Below, piece after piece: positions 36,195-43,797 of a DNA stretch of 43,808 nt. The position numbers were made by a program, and so were the translations under genes. The number at the start of each line of letters is the position of its first letter. The stretch's first letter is position 1. A model generated the notes under the pieces. It was not told the origin of the DNA and did no database searches. It was given only the letters and a program-made list of their open reading frames with translations. The stretch lies in the NCBI RefSeq assembly GCF_002933875.1, contig NZ_BFAV01000124.1, positions 1-43,808 on the forward strand, read 5' to 3'. The DNA is from Desulfocucumis palustris (lineage in GTDB: Bacteria > Bacillota > Desulfotomaculia > Desulfotomaculales > Desulfocucumaceae).

Positions 36195-36245
36195 TATTCT
36201 ACCCCCTTTGGATAATAAAATAAAGTATATCTGCGTTACCCCGGC

Positions 36246-37073
36246 CTAAATAACAAGGCCTCCGTTGGGACTTATGATTTGACCCACCATGTAATTTGCG
36301 TCTTCGGAAGCAAGATGAACGGCCAGGGAAGCGTACTCGTCAATTTTCCCAATCCTCCCCAAAGGGATCAGCTGCATAAGCCGCGCCTTTCTTTCCGGAC
36401 TCATTTGCTCTATACCCCTCATAAATTCAGGCGTATCTATATAACCGGGGGCGATGCAATTAACGCACACCCCGGCGCCGGCCACCTCCTGCGCCACGGA
36501 TCTGGTAAAGGCAACCACGGCCCCCTTTGCTGCCGAATAATTGGGGCTGTGGGAACTGATAGCCGATATTCCGGAGATGGACGCGATGTTGATGATTTTG
36601 CCGTATCCCTTGTCCTCCATAATGTTGAGCGCCTCCCGGGTGCAGTAGAAAACCCCGTTTACATTTACTTCAAACATCCTTTGCCAAATATCGTCACTCA
36701 TATTCCTTGTTATCTGTAAGGAATGCCTGGGTACCGGGGTGGTTAGCAGATCCAGATGTTTCATCCTGTCCTTCACGCCTGCTTCGTCCGACCTGAAGAT
36801 TCCTGCGTTGTTAACAAGAATGTCCAACGTCCCAAACCTTGCCAGGACCTGGGAGAACATTCTTTTTACTTCCCGGCTGGAGGAAACATCCGCACGGACT
36901 GCCAGCCCCGGGGCTCCGGCCTTTTCAATTTCCCGCACAACCTCATCCAATCTTTCCTCATTTCTTCCGCAAACAGCCACCCCGGCTCCTTCCCGGGCAA
37001 ATGCCAGTGCAATTCCTCTGCCCAGTCCGGCACTTCCCCCGGTAACCAGAGCAACCCTGTCTTTAAGTTTCAT
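36246..37073 (-). CDS. Short-chain dehydrogenase/reductase
   Basis: A 275-residue classical SDR. TGGSAGLGRG is the NAD(P) loop, NNAG follows beta-4, Ser/Tyr/Lys of the active site lie in SISGISAISSHSPNYSAAKG, and SPNGG closes the fold. A loop of about 25 residues after NNAGIF is longer than usual. The ATG at 37073 follows GGAGAGGAG; a GTG one codon earlier is less likely. It lies between the transporter and the glycyl radical enzyme genes, so it probably oxidises the substrate before, or reduces the product after, radical cleavage. Confidence 0.9.
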   Translation of the reverse strand: MKLKDRVALVTGGSAGLGRGIALAFAREGAGVAVCGRNEERLDEVVREIEKAGAPGLAVRADVSSSREVKRMFSQVLARFGTLDILVNNAGIFRSDEAGVKDRMKHLDLLTTPVPRHSLQITRNMSDDIWQRMFEVNVNGVFYCTREALNIMEDKGYGKIINIASISGISAISSHSPNYSAAKGAVVAFTRSVAQEVAGAGVCVNCIAPGYIDTPEFMRGIEQMSPERKARLMQLIPLGRIGKIDEYASLAVHLASEDANYMVGQIISPNGGLVI

Positions 37074-37102
37074 CACTTAATCTCCTCTCCGAAAATTTTT
37101 TT

Positions 37103-38545
37103 CTAAGAGTTAATCCCCTTTAACTGGGGTTCTGTCTGCACTGGTTCATTTTCCGATGAGGAACCGGTCTCCTCAACGCTCAGCCCTGCGGTTTCCTGCC
37201 CCCAGAGCATAAACGGTATTACAAAGAAGATAAAGGCAGCCGCCACAAACCAGAAGACAGCCTTCACACCGCCTGCGGCAAGGATGAAGGAGATATAATA
37301 AGTTGCCAAAACTCCTCCCAGCAATCTTGCCACAGCTTCTCCGACACCACTGCCGGCTCCGCGTAGAGAGGTTGGATATTGCTCGGCAATGTAAACTTTT
37401 GCACAAGGCAGGGTGCCAAAACCAAAGAAAGCAGCTATGATCCCTCCAATAATCAGGCCTGGCAAAGCCGTTACCTGAGCCAGCAGAATACATCCAACAG
37501 CAGCAAGGACGCTATAAATTAAGTAGACGGGTTTCCTCCCATAGGTATCCGACAGGTAACCGATACCAACTTCTCCGATACCGCCGATGACCATCATCGC
37601 TCCCGTAAACAGAACCGCACTCCCTAAATTAAATCCCTTGTTCGCAAAAATGGTAGGGGCATAAACCAGCATCGCGTACCAGAAAATCATTGTGCCCGTA
37701 TATAACCCCCAGGCGATCAGACTGCGGGACAAATAAGGGCTTTTAAACAGCGTAGCTATACCCACATGCTTCTTTTCCTGTTCCTGTGCTTTTAACGATT
37801 TAAGAATACTGATATTTGTAAAGTTAAGGTCGTGTTCTATCCCTGCTTCGTCTTCCAGCCTATTCACCAGCTTATGCACTTCTTCCGTACGGCCTTGCTG
37901 AAGAAGCCAGCGCGGAGACTCCGGCAGCCATTTGGCGATTGCAAATGCCACTATAATAGGGATGCCGCCGGCGATAAAAGGAATACGCCAGGCAACTTCC
38001 AGAGGAAACTTGGCCAGTGCCCAGGCGCCTATAATACTGGGCAGCACATATGCCGCGCATAATATGGCATTTGCGGTGCTTGCCAAAGCTCCCCGCCGCT
38101 TTGCCCCGACAAATTCCGAAATCAGCAGGTAAGGAAGCGGGAATACCGCTCCTTCTCCCAGTCCTGCCACGAATCGCATGGTAACTATCCAATACAGGTT
38201 AGGAAAAACGGCACCTATTAAGGTAAAAAAAGTGAACCAGACAACCCCACAGATTAGAATTTTCTTACGGCCAAATTTATCAATCAACCGGCCGGCGCAA
38301 CAAACTCCAATAACTATTCCTATAGTTGAAGATATTCCCAGGAGACCGACATCACCAGGGCTCAGGTTCCATATTTTTTTCAATACCAGCACCACTTGAC
38401 CCACAACACCAATATCAAAAGCTTCAATGATCCATACTAAAGCTAATAACAACATAATTCCGATACTAGACCTGGTTATCGGCATCCGGTCAAGCCTTGA
38501 CAGCAGATTCGCCTCTTCATGATATTTATCAGAAATCTCGGCCAT
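37103..38545 (-). CDS. Major facilitator superfamily transporter
   Basis: A 480-residue secondary transporter with 12 helices and a long central loop. The motifs are GRLIDKFGRKK between helices 2 and 3, LPESPRWLLQQGR after helix 6 and SDTYGRKP between helices 8 and 9, the sugar/organic-acid:proton symporter pattern. The start at 38545 has AAGGAGG 6 bases upstream; earlier ATGs overlap that site. It is the first gene of the catabolic operon after the regulator and probably imports its substrate. Confidence 0.88.
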   Translation of the reverse strand: MAEISDKYHEEANLLSRLDRMPITRSSIGIMLLLALVWIIEAFDIGVVGQVVLVLKKIWNLSPGDVGLLGISSTIGIVIGVCCAGRLIDKFGRKKILICGVVWFTFFTLIGAVFPNLYWIVTMRFVAGLGEGAVFPLPYLLISEFVGAKRRGALASTANAILCAAYVLPSIIGAWALAKFPLEVAWRIPFIAGGIPIIVAFAIAKWLPESPRWLLQQGRTEEVHKLVNRLEDEAGIEHDLNFTNISILKSLKAQEQEKKHVGIATLFKSPYLSRSLIAWGLYTGTMIFWYAMLVYAPTIFANKGFNLGSAVLFTGAMMVIGGIGEVGIGYLSDTYGRKPVYLIYSVLAAVGCILLAQVTALPGLIIGGIIAAFFGFGTLPCAKVYIAEQYPTSLRGAGSGVGEAVARLLGGVLATYYISFILAAGGVKAVFWFVAAAFIFFVIPFMLWGQETAGLSVEETGSSSENEPVQTEPQLKGINS

Positions 38546-38852
38546 AGCCATCCTCCTTCGCATGCTTTTTAATTTGCTCGTACTTTTTTGATCATGCTTT
38601 TAATAAATTTCAATTACCACCTCCCGGCATAATAAGTCGCATAACCCAGTAGTCCGGACTCCGGTTAAGGCCTGATGTTAAAGGTTTACTTAAAAATTTG
38701 TGGTATTTTTCACATTAGCAGGCATAAAAAACAAAAAATTCAATGTGTCGTTCCTTCAATTTTTTTCGCCTTATTTAAACCATTTATAAATATCACGCCA
38801 TTGACCCGTTTAAAATCAAAGACTCTAACAATAAAACACATTGTAACATAAC

Positions 38853-38867
38853 GACGTCCGTACCAGT
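38853..38867. promoter_or_regulatory. Candidate GntR operator, transporter side
   Basis: GACGTCCGTACCAGT matches 14 of 15 bases of the site at 40008-40022. The two copies lie upstream of the transporter operon and of the gntR gene respectively, about 300 bases from each start. The pairing of an operator motif with its own regulator gene is inferred from this placement. Confidence 0.5.
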
Positions 38868-38901
38868 TGGTTTAAACTTATTCTATGCTTCTGTCCTTAT
38901 C

Positions 38902-38942
38902 TTGTCAACTAGCTGACATTAATTTTATCAGCCAGTCGACAA
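38902..38942. promoter_or_regulatory. 15-base inverted repeat before the transporter gene
   Basis: TTGTCAACTAGCTGA is matched by TCAGCCAGTCGACAA after 11 bases; 13 of 15 positions pair. No U-run follows on the minus strand, so an operator is more likely than a terminator. The rest of 38546-38983 is a leader without a gene. Confidence 0.5.
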
Positions 38943-38983
38943 AATATTTAGCGGGCCTTAAAGTCTACAGAGCAGGGAATAAT

Positions 38984-39721
38984 CTACCTGAGCAAAATCT
39001 GTCTGTTCTTTCTGAACATCTTAATGCAAAAGGCATATTTGTCGGCCCGGAAGACGCTGTAATAATACTCCAGTGGGTTTCCCCGGGGATCCGATGTCAA
39101 TCGCTCAGCCGCCAGTACATTTGTGGCAGGAGAAATTCCCAGCAATTTGGCATCTTCTTCGCCGGGCATTGTTCCTGTAATCTTTTGCTCGGCCTCATAA
39201 AGTATTATACCGATGGATTCCAGCAAGGTGTATAAAGTTACCTTATTCAGGTCATATTCCGCCAATTTGAGGCCAATCTTCACCGGGTAATAAGTTCTCT
39301 CTATGGCAATGGGCTCATCATTGGCAAAACGGAGTCTCTTAATGGCGTAATATTCCTTAACACCCAGGGTTTCCGCAATTTTCGGGTTGTTCTTAACTTT
39401 TTGAGACAGCAGACGAATGCCCGGCTTCATACCCATACCTTCAATTGTCTCGGTAAAGCTTCTTAAATTACTCAGCCATTCATTAACCGGATGGGAGGTA
39501 ATAAAAGTGCCCTTGCCGTGGATTTTCTCTAAAAATCCATCCCGAACCAGAGCGGATACCGCTTCCCGCACTGTGGTCCGGCTAACGGAGAACCGATCCA
39601 TCAGTTCTCTTTCGCTGGGAATCTTCTCGTTATAATTCCCCTTCTCTATCTCTTCCCTTAATACTTCTTTCAACTGAACGTGCAACGGAATGGGACTGTA
39701 AATGTCTAAAGCGATATACAA
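38984..39721 (-). CDS. GntR family transcriptional regulator with UTRA domain
   Basis: A 245-residue regulator of the HutC/UTRA branch. Residues 8-75 are the winged helix (LHVQLKEVLREEIEKGNY, PSERELMDRFSVSRTTVREA, HGKGTFI), and residues 95-240 the UTRA ligand domain. It heads the transporter-SDR-glycyl radical gene run and should sense the imported compound or a metabolite. The start appears to be TTG with AGGAGG only 2 bases away; this is unusually close, but the next in-frame start would cut the conserved N-terminus. Confidence 0.88.
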   Translation of the reverse strand: MYIALDIYSPIPLHVQLKEVLREEIEKGNYNEKIPSERELMDRFSVSRTTVREAVSALVRDGFLEKIHGKGTFITSHPVNEWLSNLRSFTETIEGMGMKPGIRLLSQKVKNNPKIAETLGVKEYYAIKRLRFANDEPIAIERTYYPVKIGLKLAEYDLNKVTLYTLLESIGIILYEAEQKITGTMPGEEDAKLLGISPATNVLAAERLTSDPRGNPLEYYYSVFRADKYAFCIKMFRKNRQILLR

Positions 39722-39739
39722 TACCTCCTTTTAATGTCA

Positions 39740-39940
39740 GGGGACACACCTTCTCCGAAGGAATGTCCCCAACGCATTTCATTATCACGTTTTTACAGTA
39801 GTAGTAAAATTATCATATATAAGTGAGCCTTGGGTTCGTAAGGGGCTATTCCCCTTACGAACCCCTAGAGCGAACTTAGTTCGAATAAGTTGGGGACATT
39901 CCTCACCCCAAGGTCAAGCTTTTAATAGAGGTGTGTCCCC
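39740..39940. mobile_element. MITE- or REP-like palindromic element
   Basis: A 201-base non-coding stretch with nested inverted repeats. The ends are GGGGACACACCT and AGGTGTGTCCCC; just inside are AAGGAATGTCCC and GGGACATTCCT. In the middle stands a perfect 14-base stem (GGGTTCGTAAGGGG, 5-base loop, CCCCTTACGAACCC) at 39832-39864, and then CGAAC/GTTCG. No open frame is inside. The build is like small non-autonomous elements moved by IS200/RAYT-type transposases, but no transposase is in the window. Confidence 0.6.
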
Positions 39941-39951
39941 TTTCCTTAATT

Positions 39952-39992
39952 GCCTGTTTATCCCCGGCCTTCGGGGACGGGGATAAACAGGC
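39952..39992. repeat. Perfect 14-base palindrome stem
   Basis: GCCTGTTTATCCCC and GGGGATAAACAGGC pair perfectly around a 13-base loop that itself contains CCGG and CGGGG. It abuts the palindromic element on its left and may be part of it. No U-run follows on either strand. Confidence 0.6.
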
Positions 39993-40007
39993 TGTAAGCG
40001 AGATAAT

Positions 40008-40022
40008 GACGTACGTACCAGT
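40008..40022. promoter_or_regulatory. Candidate GntR operator, regulator side
   Basis: GACGTACGTACCAGT, the better palindrome (ACGTACGT core) of the two copies; see 38853-38867. It lies about 290 bases upstream of the gntR start, beyond the palindromic element, which may have inserted between operator and gene. Confidence 0.5.
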
Positions 40023-40196
40023 CTCTTTAATTAGTTTATGTTTTTATTTTTATTATGTCAATAAAAAATATTTTTTATAATTTAAACACATTACATACCC
40101 GGTCCTAATTCCGGCGGCTGCCGGCACAATATTACTATCATTTCATATAATACATAATCTACCTCATTATCGGTTAATGGAGGTGCGAATTTAATA

Positions 40197-40586
40197 GTGC
40201 AAAACCATAACTCCGTCACGGCTCCTGTAAAAGAGCAAAATCCTGTGGAAAAGACTCTCCTAAACACACTAACCGACGATATGAAAACCATTGTGTTGTG
40301 GATTTATAACATCAACCAGAATGGAGCCGCCAACACCTTTTGCGAGGATATGAGCCGGTATTTTACCCCGGGGCGGAACGGTAATACGCTGATCAAGGAT
40401 ATGTCCCGGGATAAGTTGTCGGAATTCCTGGAGAGCATTTCCACGGCCAAGGAAATTACCCTGCCCGACATGAATATACGCCTCATACTGCTCATTTATA
40501 ACTGCAACCAGAACGGTGTAAACAACACGGCAAAAGTGTCCTGCGATGACGGTCTCCCCAAAACCGACAATTCACAGCTGCCATAA
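40197..40586 (+). CDS. NQNG-motif protein 1
   Basis: A 129-residue protein I do not recognise. Two similar segments, IVLWIYNINQNGAANTF (residues 32-48) and LILLIYNCNQNGVNNTA (96-112), each combine a hydrophobic strand with N-x-NQNG-x-x-N. Between them is a charged helical stretch with a further GRNGNT. No signal peptide. The start is GTG with GGAGG some 13 bases upstream. It opens a plus-strand group of three genes that share the NQNG motif and end at one terminator. The Q-x-G-x-x-N spacing recalls curlin repeats, but one motif at a time is too little to claim an amyloid. Confidence 0.7.
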   Translation: MQNHNSVTAPVKEQNPVEKTLLNTLTDDMKTIVLWIYNINQNGAANTFCEDMSRYFTPGRNGNTLIKDMSRDKLSEFLESISTAKEITLPDMNIRLILLIYNCNQNGVNNTAKVSCDDGLPKTDNSQLP

Positions 40587-40684
40587 AATATAGCAATATA
40601 TTGTATCAGAAAACATATTTTCCAGCATAGTATGTGGCAGGTATGAACTTACCGGGCATAAAGACAAAAAGGAGGCCTCACTAA

Positions 40685-40888
40685 ATGACGGAAAAGACCG
40701 GCGAATTATCCGAACTGCTCCAGTTGCTCAGGGACTACGGCAAAACCGGCGACGCGCCCATCGGACTGGAGCTGGCCCTGGTGGCGGCGATAGCCGTCGC
40801 GGCTTCAAAATCAAGGGCCAAATGCAAATGCGTAAATCAGAACGGTTCCAGCAATCAGAATAATGTCAGCGTTGAAGCGGGTCAATAA
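40685..40888 (+). CDS. NQNG-motif protein 2
   Basis: A 67-residue protein of unknown family. A helical N-terminus (SELLQLLRDYG) is followed by an Ala-rich hydrophobic segment (LELALVAAIAVAASKS, residues 28-43) and CKCVNQNGSSNQNN (47-60). AAAGGAGG lies 9 bases before the ATG. The segment ALVAAIAVAASKS-x3-CKC-x-NQNG is paralleled in the third gene, so the two are probably homologous. The hydrophobic part may insert in or lie on a membrane. Confidence 0.75.
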   Translation: MTEKTGELSELLQLLRDYGKTGDAPIGLELALVAAIAVAASKSRAKCKCVNQNGSSNQNNVSVEAGQ

Positions 40889-40897
40889 TAGGAAGGA

Positions 40898-40922
40898 GCA
40901 ACCCCGGCCTCTGCGGGGTTGC
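40898..40922 (+). other. Hairpin between NQNG genes 2 and 3
   Basis: GCAACCCCG and CGGGGTTGC pair perfectly (9 bases) with a 7-base loop. The plus strand continues AATATTCTTTACC, not a good U-run, so it may act as a processing or pausing site rather than a terminator. It lies 10 bases past the stop codon of gene 2 and before the ribosome binding site of gene 3. Confidence 0.55.
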
Positions 40923-40948
40923 AATATTCTTTACCGGAGGTCGGTGTG

Positions 40949-41332
40949 ATGGCTGAGGATCTTAAAAACAGCGATTTTCTCGAAGAGTTAACAAAACTGG
41001 TAATCCAGATCAATGACCTTTTTAATACGTCAGGCTGCGGTCCGCAGGAAATACCGGATAAACCGGCACTCACCGCCGGGCTTATGGCGGCCTTCTCCGC
41101 CGCCCTGGCTGCCACAGCCTCAAAATCAGGAGTATGGTGCAAAAACATCAACCAAAACGGCGTGGCCAACAACTCTTTTATTAACTCGGAGCATAAAATC
41201 AATTTAGAAGATTTCCAGGGCAGGTTTAAAGAAGTTAAAGAAACAGAAATTATTACGGTGAATAGCTTTAAAGACAAGGGCAAAAAAGACACACCGCTGG
41301 AGGAAATGGAACTGGAGCTTCTGGAATTATAA
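40949..41332 (+). CDS. NQNG-motif protein 3
   Basis: A 127-residue protein of unknown family. A helical N-terminus, then an Ala-rich hydrophobic segment (ALTAGLMAAFSAALAATASK, 40-59), WCKNINQNGVANNSFIN (63-79) and a charged, glutamate-rich C-terminus. The ATG at 40949 has GGAGG 8 bases upstream, whereas the TTG ten codons earlier lies in the hairpin. The layout helix-hydrophobic-ASKS-Cys-NQNG matches gene 2. Confidence 0.75.
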   Translation: MAEDLKNSDFLEELTKLVIQINDLFNTSGCGPQEIPDKPALTAGLMAAFSAALAATASKSGVWCKNINQNGVANNSFINSEHKINLEDFQGRFKEVKETEIITVNSFKDKGKKDTPLEEMELELLEL

Positions 41333-41415
41333 AAATAAGCAGCCTTAAATACATAAATTAGGATATATACCGGTAACCCCGTTATAAATCCCGTTATACA
41401 AATAGCCGCCGGTTG

Positions 41416-41459
41416 AATTGCCATCATATATTGGAATAATATGATGGCAATTGGTTTTT
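41416..41459 (+). terminator. Terminator of the NQNG gene group
   Basis: A perfect 14-base stem (AATTGCCATCATAT against ATATGATGGCAATT, 9-base loop) followed by GGTTTTTA on the plus strand. It lies about 85 bases past the third NQNG gene. Confidence 0.8.
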
Positions 41460-41560
41460 AATGTAGTTTTAAAAAATTTTACCCGCAACCCGATTTTTAA
41501 ATTTTTTTTAATTGAAGGATTCGATAAAACAACATGTAAATATTAGTAGACAAAAATTTA

Positions 41561-42406
41561 TTGGGGGTGCTCACAATTTCCGGAAGCATATGGGATGAAC
41601 TTGTAGGCATGGCAAAATGCGTAAAAAGTTTAATAGGCTCCGGCGTGGCAGTGTCTTTAACCGACCTTGAAAAATTTCATTATTACGAACCGGGAAGTAA
41701 TATAAATCACAACGTTAATAAAGGTGATCCGATCAAAAAGGGATCAACAACTTATCAGGTTTTAACTACCCATAACAGGGTTGTCACAAAAATAACAGAC
41801 CTCTCCATATATGGTGTTGCCTATCTGTCCATGTGCTCACCTCTTTACAATTCTAAAGAAGAGCTGATAGGGACATTGGGAATTTTTCAGCCCACCGAAA
41901 ATCAGGACGCCCTTGTTGAAAGCGCCACCAGGCTGGAAAAGTCAATTGAAATAATTAATCAGACAACCTCCAACCTGTCCGCCGGTTCCCAGCAACTGGC
42001 CGCTACTGCCGGCAATCTATCCACCCAGGCCGACACTATTAAAAACAACGTACTGAGAACTGACACGGTTTTAAATCTGATTAAAGATATTGCGGGCCAG
42101 ACTCACTTATTGGGATTAAATGCCGCGATTGAAGCTGCCAGGGCGGGGGATCAAGGAAGGGGCTTTAATGTGGTGGCCGGGGAAATACGAAAGCTGGCGG
42201 CAAAGACAGCCGGTTCCACCAAGGAAATAACCGATACCTTAATGTTAATAACCGGCGCTATAAATGATCTGAGTGAGCAAATATATCAAATAGCATCAGT
42301 TTCCGAGGAACAATCCGCCTCTGTTGAGGAAATTGCCGCATCTATTAATGAAATTACAGTAATGTCTAAAGATTTAAATGAATTGGCAGAAAAGCTGATA
42401 CAATAA
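41561..42406 (+). CDS. Soluble methyl-accepting chemotaxis-type transducer
   Basis: A protein of about 281 residues without membrane segments. Residues 1-115 form a PAS/GAF-like sensory part ([20 protein letters not shown], then [20 protein letters not shown]). Residues 120-281 are a short coiled-coil signalling domain with the highly conserved hairpin tip [18 protein letters not shown]. Such cytoplasmic transducers couple to CheA/CheW arrays or to other outputs. The start is uncertain: TTG at 41561 lacks a ribosome site, and GGGGGTG lies within the first codons, so initiation a few codons later is possible. Confidence 0.85.
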   Translation: MGVLTISGSIWDELVGMAKCVKSLIGSGVAVSLTDLEKFHYYEPGSNINHNVNKGDPIKKGSTTYQVLTTHNRVVTKITDLSIYGVAYLSMCSPLYNSKEELIGTLGIFQPTENQDALVESATRLEKSIEIINQTTSNLSAGSQQLAATAGNLSTQADTIKNNVLRTDTVLNLIKDIAGQTHLLGLNAAIEAARAGDQGRGFNVVAGEIRKLAAKTAGSTKEITDTLMLITGAINDLSEQIYQIASVSEEQSASVEEIAASINEITVMSKDLNELAEKLIQ

Positions 42407-42493
42407 AAATTCAGCAGGCCCCCGTTTCCCTCCCCCGGCAATTCCGGTGGATGTGTCGCCAGACCTGCTTTGTATATTATATGCGCGATAACG

Positions 42494-42522
42494 AAAAACC
42501 GTTCAACGTGAGCGGTTTTTTT
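42494..42522 (+). terminator. Terminator after the transducer gene
   Basis: AAAAACCG and CGGTTTTT pair across 11 bases and are followed by further T (seven in a row). The A-run on the left makes it usable in both directions, which suits the convergent thioesterase gene. Confidence 0.8.
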
Positions 42523-42632
42523 GTTAATTGCTCCCAGCCCTTTTCATAAATACAGTATAATTGCCGTTATGTTATAAGGTTGTCTTTCATCCCCATTTGC
42601 TGCCGGGATACTACGGCAAGGAAAATTGAGAG

Positions 42633-42675
42633 TTATCCACAGAGTTATGCACATTTTGTCGTTTTTTGTGGACAA
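42633..42675. other. Cluster of three DnaA-box-like sites
   Basis: TTATCCACA (42633-42641) is a perfect consensus DnaA box; TTATGCACA (42645-42653) differs by one base; TGTGGACAA (42667-42675) is the reverse complement of TTGTCCACA. An A+T-rich stretch follows at about 42700-42722. No dnaA, dnaN or rep gene is in the window. It may be a DnaA-binding cluster outside the origin. The rest of 42407-42761 holds only the terminator. Confidence 0.55.
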
Positions 42676-42761
42676 CAAACAGCTGTTTTGAGTCCATTTT
42701 CTCAAATTTAATTTATTTAATCCTCGACCCCCTTTTCCCCGGCCGGCATTTTTACCTGAAA

Positions 42762-43178
42762 CTAATCCCGGCCGGAATGCTCGCCGGAAAGTGAAATCAG
42801 ATAAAATGTCCCCGTGCCGTGGGCGATTTGACGGCCCTGATCGTCCCAGACATCAGCCTTGCCCACCGCCAGTGTCCGCCCCAAATGAATAACCTCACCC
42901 CTGGCATAGAGAATACCTTTTTCCACAGGGCGCAGGTAATTGATTTTCATCTCCACCGTATTGGCCCCCCGGTCAGGACCCAGCTTCAGATTAATGGCCA
43001 CCGCTGAAGCGGCATCAATCAGGCTGGCAATAACCCCGCCATGCACTTTGCCATAAAACTGAAGCAGTTTATCCTCCACCGGTATTTTTAGCACTGTTTC
43101 CCCATTATCATCCTGTTCCGCTTCCATTCCCAGCAGGCGCCAGAAGGCCCCGCCGGCCAGATCATTGATGCGAACCAT
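42762..43178 (-). CDS. PaaI-type hotdog thioesterase
   Basis: A 138-residue single hotdog-fold acyl-CoA thioesterase. The signature GKVHGGVIASLIDAASAVAI holds the catalytic-site HGG and the central helix, and VEMKINYLRPVEKGILYARG is the usual second half. GGGGGTGGA precedes the ATG. It hydrolyses acyl- or aryl-CoA esters; the specificity is not visible. It lies next to a DUF35-type protein gene, which often accompanies acyl-CoA or thiolase enzymes. Confidence 0.9.
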   Translation of the reverse strand: MVRINDLAGGAFWRLLGMEAEQDDNGETVLKIPVEDKLLQFYGKVHGGVIASLIDAASAVAINLKLGPDRGANTVEMKINYLRPVEKGILYARGEVIHLGRTLAVGKADVWDDQGRQIAHGTGTFYLISLSGEHSGRD

Positions 43179-43380
43179 AGATATCCACCCCCATTAGCGC
43201 TGGTGCAACCGAATAATATATACTCTACACCAAATTCCTCAGCCCGGATACCCCGGTTTTCAAATAATGATACGGTGGAGCCGGCTGCCCGCATTGGCTT
43301 CATAAAAAATATCGCCCCTTAAAAGGAGCAAATAAATGGATGGCAGATAAACATAAATATCATAAATATAATCTCAATCC

Positions 43381-43797
43381 TTAAACCGGCCTGAATTTAA
43401 ACCCGTAGCGGACCACGCCCTCTTCCTGGTAAATCCTTCTGAAGACGGCCTCCACCTTCATTCCCACGGTGATTCCCTCTTCCGGGGGATTTATCAGCTG
43501 GGCTATGATCCTGGGGCCTTCCTCCAGTTCCACCACCGCCACGGGATAGCTGCCCTTGCAGCGGGCCTCTTCGGAAAATTCCGGCGGGGCGCCGCCGCCG
43601 GCTATTACGGTATGGGAATAAACCGTACCCCTGCCGCTCAGCTGTATATTTTCAAATTCAGCCCCGCTTTGACAGTATTTGCAGACGGCCTTGGGCGGGA
43701 AATTCACTTTGCCGCAGCTTTTGCATTTCTGCCCCGCCAGCCTGTAGCGCTGGGGAACCGCCCTCTGGTACATGGGTATGGATATGTGCGCGCCCAT
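43381..43797 (-). CDS. Zn-ribbon/OB-fold (DUF35) protein
   Basis: A 138-residue protein of the DUF35 type. An N-terminal helix (YQRAVPQRYRLAGQ) is followed by a rubredoxin-like zinc ribbon, CKSCGKVNFPPKAVCKYC, and an OB-fold domain (GRGTVYSHTVIAGG to the end). In archaea and bacteria such proteins bind thiolases or HMG-CoA synthases and help channel acyl-CoA. GAGGTG lies 5 bases before the ATG at the window edge, so its partner gene is probably just outside. Confidence 0.92.
   Translation of the reverse strand: MGAHISIPMYQRAVPQRYRLAGQKCKSCGKVNFPPKAVCKYCQSGAEFENIQLSGRGTVYSHTVIAGGGAPPEFSEEARCKGSYPVAVVELEEGPRIIAQLINPPEEGITVGMKVEAVFRRIYQEEGVVRYGFKFRPV

Noticed and set aside
39870..39900. GTTCGAAT as a tRNA T-loop
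   Set aside because: No cloverleaf can be drawn around it; it belongs to the palindromic element.
41527..41560. A possible LytTR-like pair (AAACAACATGT and AGACAAAAATT, 21 bases apart) before the transducer gene on the plus strand
   Set aside because: Only the first bases of each unit fit, there is no third box and no conserved promoter phase.
43088..43303. 71-codon minus-strand frame upstream of the thioesterase
   Set aside because: No ribosome site, overlaps the thioesterase start, low-complexity and unlike any family.
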